From assembly GCF_011058165.1 (NCBI RefSeq), contig NZ_JAALEG010000001.1:62001-126000 (forward strand): DNA of 64,000 nt, read 5' to 3'. Shown here in pieces: positions 59,331 through 64,000 of the stretch. A model generated the notes under the pieces. The model was not told the origin of the DNA and ran no database searches. It worked only from the letters and a program-made list of their open reading frames with translations. Within the stretch, counting starts at the first letter, position 1. Every line of letters begins with the position of its first letter. Position numbers and translations under genes: made by a program. The DNA is from Rhodococcus aetherivorans (GTDB lineage: Bacteria > Actinomycetota > Actinomycetes > Mycobacteriales > Mycobacteriaceae).

Positions 59331-60440
59331 TCACCACAGGGCGCGCAGCATCGCCCCGCGCAACGCCGGCGAACCCGTCGCGAACATCCGGGTCATCGCC
59401 GCCACCGTCCCGCCGAGGTCGGTGCGGCCCGACAGGTAGGAGCGCTGGCGTTCCGGTGGCAGCGTGAAGAACCCCGCGAAGAACGCCGGGGTCTGTTCCG
59501 GGCGTAGTCCCAGCAGCACCCGCAGCCCCGAGGCGCGCAGCTGCGCGACCGCACGCGCGGACGGGGACCACAACGCCGCCGTGGCGCTGCGGCCCCCGGC
59601 GAGCGCGTGCGCCACCGGATCGGCCGCCGCCAGCGACGCCGCCACCGCGTAGCCGGTGCCCGGGTGCATCAGCCCGCCGCGGGCGCCGAACCGGGCCACC
59701 CCGCGCGCCGACCCCGGCGGGGGTTGCACGGCGAACCGCACCCGCTCCACCGGCTCCGTCCCGCTCAGCGTGACCCCGCGCGCGGCGAGCCGGGCCTCGA
59801 GGCGGCGCCGCAACTCGGCGAGCGGAATGGCGGGCCGCCCCACCAGGCAGGTCTCCTCCAGCAGCACCCGGCCGCCGCCGAGCGGCACCGCGTACAGGAA
59901 CGACGGCGCATCCCCGGAGCGGGTGCGGTTGTCGCGCCGCCAGTCCATGAACCAGGCGGCGCGGCCCTCCAGCACGGGTGCGGCAGTGGCGGTGTCGACC
60001 GTGACCCCGAAGGCGGTCTGCTGGGCGCGGGAGCGGTCGGCGGGCACCCCGCGCGCGTCGATCACGCTCCGGGCCCGCAGCACGCTTCCGTCCGCGAGGG
60101 TGACGCGATCCGGGGCGACGGCGTCCACCCGGCCGGCCCGTACCCGCGCCGGCTCCAGCGCCAGGCTTCGCTGCAGTGCCGACGCATCGAACACACCGTA
60201 GGGGCGCTCGATCCGGTGTGGCCGCACCGTCCACGCCGCCGGCTCGTCCACCCGCGCCGCGAGCACCGAGGGGGGCAGCCACGACGGCAGCTCGTCGAGC
60301 CACGCCGCATACGTCGCAGTCCACGGCCGATCCGGCTGCGGGTCCACGGCCAGCACGTCGAGACCCGCGGCGACCGCCCGGTGTGCCACCGCACGCCCCG
60401 CCGGCCCGAGCCCGACGACCAGCACCTCCGCGTCTATCAC
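59331..60440 (-). CDS. Lycopene cyclase, CrtL-type flavoprotein
   Basis: Cyclises ends of lycopene to beta-rings. 369 residues: dinucleotide fold VLVVGLGPAGRAVAHRA (6-22), PYGVFDASAL, SVIDARGVPADRSRAQQTAFG, FMDWRRD, FLYAVPLGGGRVLLEETCL and RFGARGGLMHPGTGYAVA. All are typical of CrtL-b cyclases of Rhodococcus. No other carotenoid gene is nearby. GTG 3 bp after the SDR stop, so cotranscribed with it. Confidence 0.9.
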   Translation of the reverse strand: MIDAEVLVVGLGPAGRAVAHRAVAAGLDVLAVDPQPDRPWTATYAAWLDELPSWLPPSVLAARVDEPAAWTVRPHRIERPYGVFDASALQRSLALEPARVRAGRVDAVAPDRVTLADGSVLRARSVIDARGVPADRSRAQQTAFGVTVDTATAAPVLEGRAAWFMDWRRDNRTRSGDAPSFLYAVPLGGGRVLLEETCLVGRPAIPLAELRRRLEARLAARGVTLSGTEPVERVRFAVQPPPGSARGVARFGARGGLMHPGTGYAVAASLAAADPVAHALAGGRSATAALWSPSARAVAQLRASGLRVLLGLRPEQTPAFFAGFFTLPPERQRSYLSGRTDLGGTVAAMTRMFATGSPALRGAMLRALW

Positions 60441-60443
60441 CCG

Positions 60444-61232
<789 letters not shown>

Positions 61233-61239
61233 GCCGGCG

Positions 61240-61245
61240 AACGTA
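61240..61245 (-). promoter_or_regulatory. Leaderless -10 element of the SDR-lycopene cyclase unit
   Basis: Minus-strand TACGTT, 7 nt, then ATG at 61232. Confidence 0.4.
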
Positions 61246-61253
61246 GCGCATCT

Positions 61254-61273
61254 CACCCCGGCATCCCGGGGTG
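61254..61273. promoter_or_regulatory. Inverted repeat between divergent SDR and ABC-F genes
   Basis: CACCCCGG and CCGGGGTG pair around CATC. It covers the -35 positions of both divergent promoters (-10s at 61240-61245 and 61281-61286). Confidence 0.4.
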
Positions 61274-61280
61274 GACACGG

Positions 61281-61286
61281 TAAAAT
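61281..61286 (+). promoter_or_regulatory. -10 element of the ABC-F gene and its leader ORF
   Basis: TAAAAT, the most consensus-like hexamer in the region; transcription would start about 61293-61296. Confidence 0.5.
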
Positions 61287-61295
61287 GAATGGTTC

Positions 61296-61357
61296 GTGCG
61301 CCTGCCCCTGCGGCATCATTGGCAGCCAATCCGAGTCGTCCCCGAGGAGCCTCACGC

Positions 61358-61361
<4 letters not shown>
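61296..61361 (+). CDS. Candidate 21-aa leader peptide of the ABC-F gene
   Basis: GTG at the predicted transcription start, peptide beginning MRLPLRHHWQP and rich in Arg, Pro and His, ending in a TGA that overlaps the ABC-F GTG by 4 bp. Leader ORFs that stall ribosomes control several antibiotic-resistance ABC-F and methylase genes. Confidence 0.35.
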
Positions 61362-62986
<1,625 letters not shown>

Positions 62987-63140
62987 GGTCCGGCCCTGCG
63001 TGACCGTGCGCGGGAGTACCCGGAGCCGATCGTGCCGGCGCGGGGTGCGGCCGCGGCCCGGACCTGCGCGATTCCTCCCGGCACCTCGCCCCGTCCACTA
63101 GCCTGGAAGCGGGGCCTTGCCGAGCCGACGGGAGGATCCG

Positions 63141-63386
63141 ATGGCACGCAAATCCGGGCACGCCGGGAATGTACTGACCAAGGGCACACGGGTCACGGGG
63201 GAATCGCGTGACCGTCTCCAGGCAGAACTGAAACGCCGCTACGAGGCCGGGGCGAGCATCCGGACGCTGGCGCAGGAGACGGGCCGTTCCTACGGGTTCG
63301 TGCACAACGTGCTCGTGGAGTCCCATGTAGCGCTGCGTGGCCGGGGCGGACCGAACCGGCGGAGCGCGGCGCGCGCCTCGACCTGA
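63141..63386 (+). CDS. Small helix-turn-helix protein (Rv1473A-like)
   Basis: 81 residues: basic N-terminus MARKSGHAGNVLTKGTRV, then ELKRRYEAGASIRTLAQETGRSYGFVHNVLVES, a clear HTH. GGGAGGATCC before the ATG. Between the ABC-F gene and the acnR-like gene as in mycobacteria. Targets unknown. Confidence 0.85.
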   Translation: MARKSGHAGNVLTKGTRVTGESRDRLQAELKRRYEAGASIRTLAQETGRSYGFVHNVLVESHVALRGRGGPNRRSAARAST

Positions 63387-63391
63387 GCGGG

Positions 63392-63964
63392 TCAGCCGGC
63401 GGCGGTCCGTCGCACGGACTCCTCGACCAGGTCCAGTACCGCCGACAGTTCGCTGTCGGCGGTGCCCGAGGCGAGCCGCGCGATGAGGCCGTCGAGGACC
63501 AGGTCCAGGTAGCTGAGCACCACCTCGGTCGGCACGTCGTCGCGCAGCCGGCCGGCTTCGCGTTGCCGCTCGAGCCGGCCCACGGTCGCCTTGGTCAGCT
63601 CGGCGGAGTGCTGTGTCCACGCCTTCGCGAAGTCCGGGTCGGTGCGCAGGCGCCGGGTGATCTCCAGCCGGGTGCCGAGCCAGTCGAACTGCTCCGGTGA
63701 GGCGAGCATGTCCCGCATCACCTGCACGAGGCCCTGCTCGGCGGCGACGTCGGCCATCCGCGCCGCATCCTCCTGGGCCAGCGCCAGGAACAGCCCGTCC
63801 TTGTCCTTGAAGTGATGGAAGATCGCGCCGCGGGACAGTCCCGTGGCGTCCTCCAGGCGGCGCACCGTGGCGCCGTCGTAGCCGAACTCGGCGAAGCACC
63901 GTCGCGCGCCGGCGAGGATCTGACTCCGGCGTGCGGCGAGGTGGTCCTCACTGACCTTGGGCAC
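63392..63964 (-). CDS. acnR: TetR-family regulator, AcnR-like
   Basis: 190 residues: N-terminal HTH (ILAGARRCFAEFGYDGATVRRLEDATGLSRGAIFHHFKDKDGLF) nearly identical to AcnR, the aconitase repressor of Corynebacterium glutamicum; C-terminal ligand domain. The aconitase gene would be expected on the minus strand just right of the window. GTG with GAAAGGACG upstream. Only 5 bp separate it from the convergent HTH gene. Confidence 0.85.
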   Translation of the reverse strand: MPKVSEDHLAARRSQILAGARRCFAEFGYDGATVRRLEDATGLSRGAIFHHFKDKDGLFLALAQEDAARMADVAAEQGLVQVMRDMLASPEQFDWLGTRLEITRRLRTDPDFAKAWTQHSAELTKATVGRLERQREAGRLRDDVPTEVVLSYLDLVLDGLIARLASGTADSELSAVLDLVEESVRRTAAG

Positions 63965-64000
63965 CGCGAACGTCCTTTCGGGGAAGAGACGGCGGGCCCG

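Overview
This window is a GC-rich stretch of chromosome from a mycolata actinobacterium, most likely Rhodococcus or a close relative. The evidence is GTG-rich starts, 4-bp GTGA/ATGA overlaps between stop and start codons, and a gene order that follows the core chromosome of Mycobacterium tuberculosis (carB-pyrF-mihF-gmk-rpoZ-coaBC-metK-priA, fmt-rsmB-rpe-rib, uvrC-rapZ-yvcK-whiA, gap-pgk-tpi-secG, pgl-opcA-zwf-tal-tkt-ctaB, ctaA-ABC-mptB, sufRBDCSUT, ABC-F, acnR-like). A ppc gene beside secG and an isolated lycopene cyclase gene point to Rhodococcus rather than Mycobacterium. The assignment rests on remembered gene order and protein likeness, because no search was run.

Layout. 1-8.9 kb: pyrimidine synthesis, nucleoid protein, GMP kinase, RNA polymerase omega, CoA and SAM synthesis and a helicase-motif-less PriA, with a seven-copy 23-bp tandem repeat between coaBC and metK. 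9.1-11.7 kb: an accessory island with a secreted lipase, a PAP2-type membrane phosphatase and a rhodanese. 11.8-17.6 kb: Met-tRNA formyltransferase preceded by a coupled upstream ORF, an rRNA methyltransferase, a PfkB sugar kinase and a convergent PEP synthase. 17.8-22.4 kb: rpe and the riboflavin operon (ribD, ribE, ribBA, ribH) plus a PH-domain membrane protein. 22.4-27.6 kb: uvrC-rapZ-yvcK-whiA. 27.7-33.9 kb: lower glycolysis, secG and PEP carboxylase. 34-37.5 kb: accessory genes (NTF2-like, alkylsulfatase, SRPBCC protein, two small ORFs). 37.5-44 kb: pentose phosphate operon on the minus strand. 44.1-51.2 kb: heme O/A synthesis, a quinone oxidoreductase, an ABC exporter and the mannosyltransferase MptB. 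51.2-57.8 kb: the complete SUF Fe-S operon headed by SufR. 57.8-64 kb: MarR regulator, Ku, lycopene cyclase, SDR, ABC-F protein, a small HTH protein and an AcnR-like TetR regulator.

The metabolic theme is central carbon (glycolysis, pentose phosphate, PEP node) feeding riboflavin, CoA, SAM and heme A cofactor synthesis. There are no rRNA or tRNA genes, prophage, IS element or CRISPR array.

No clearly new multi-gene system was found. The most interesting signals are regulatory. Many genes have a TANNNT hexamer 6-8 nt before the start codon (leaderless transcripts), and one divergent pair packs two such promoters into a 22-bp gap. A SufR-type inverted repeat overlaps the sufR start codon. A palindromic operator candidate precedes ctaA. 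DevR/DosR-like boxes precede ppsA. The ABC-F gene has a 21-codon leader ORF overlapping its start. There are also several very long perfect palindromes, one of 44 bp directly upstream of the ppc -10 element.
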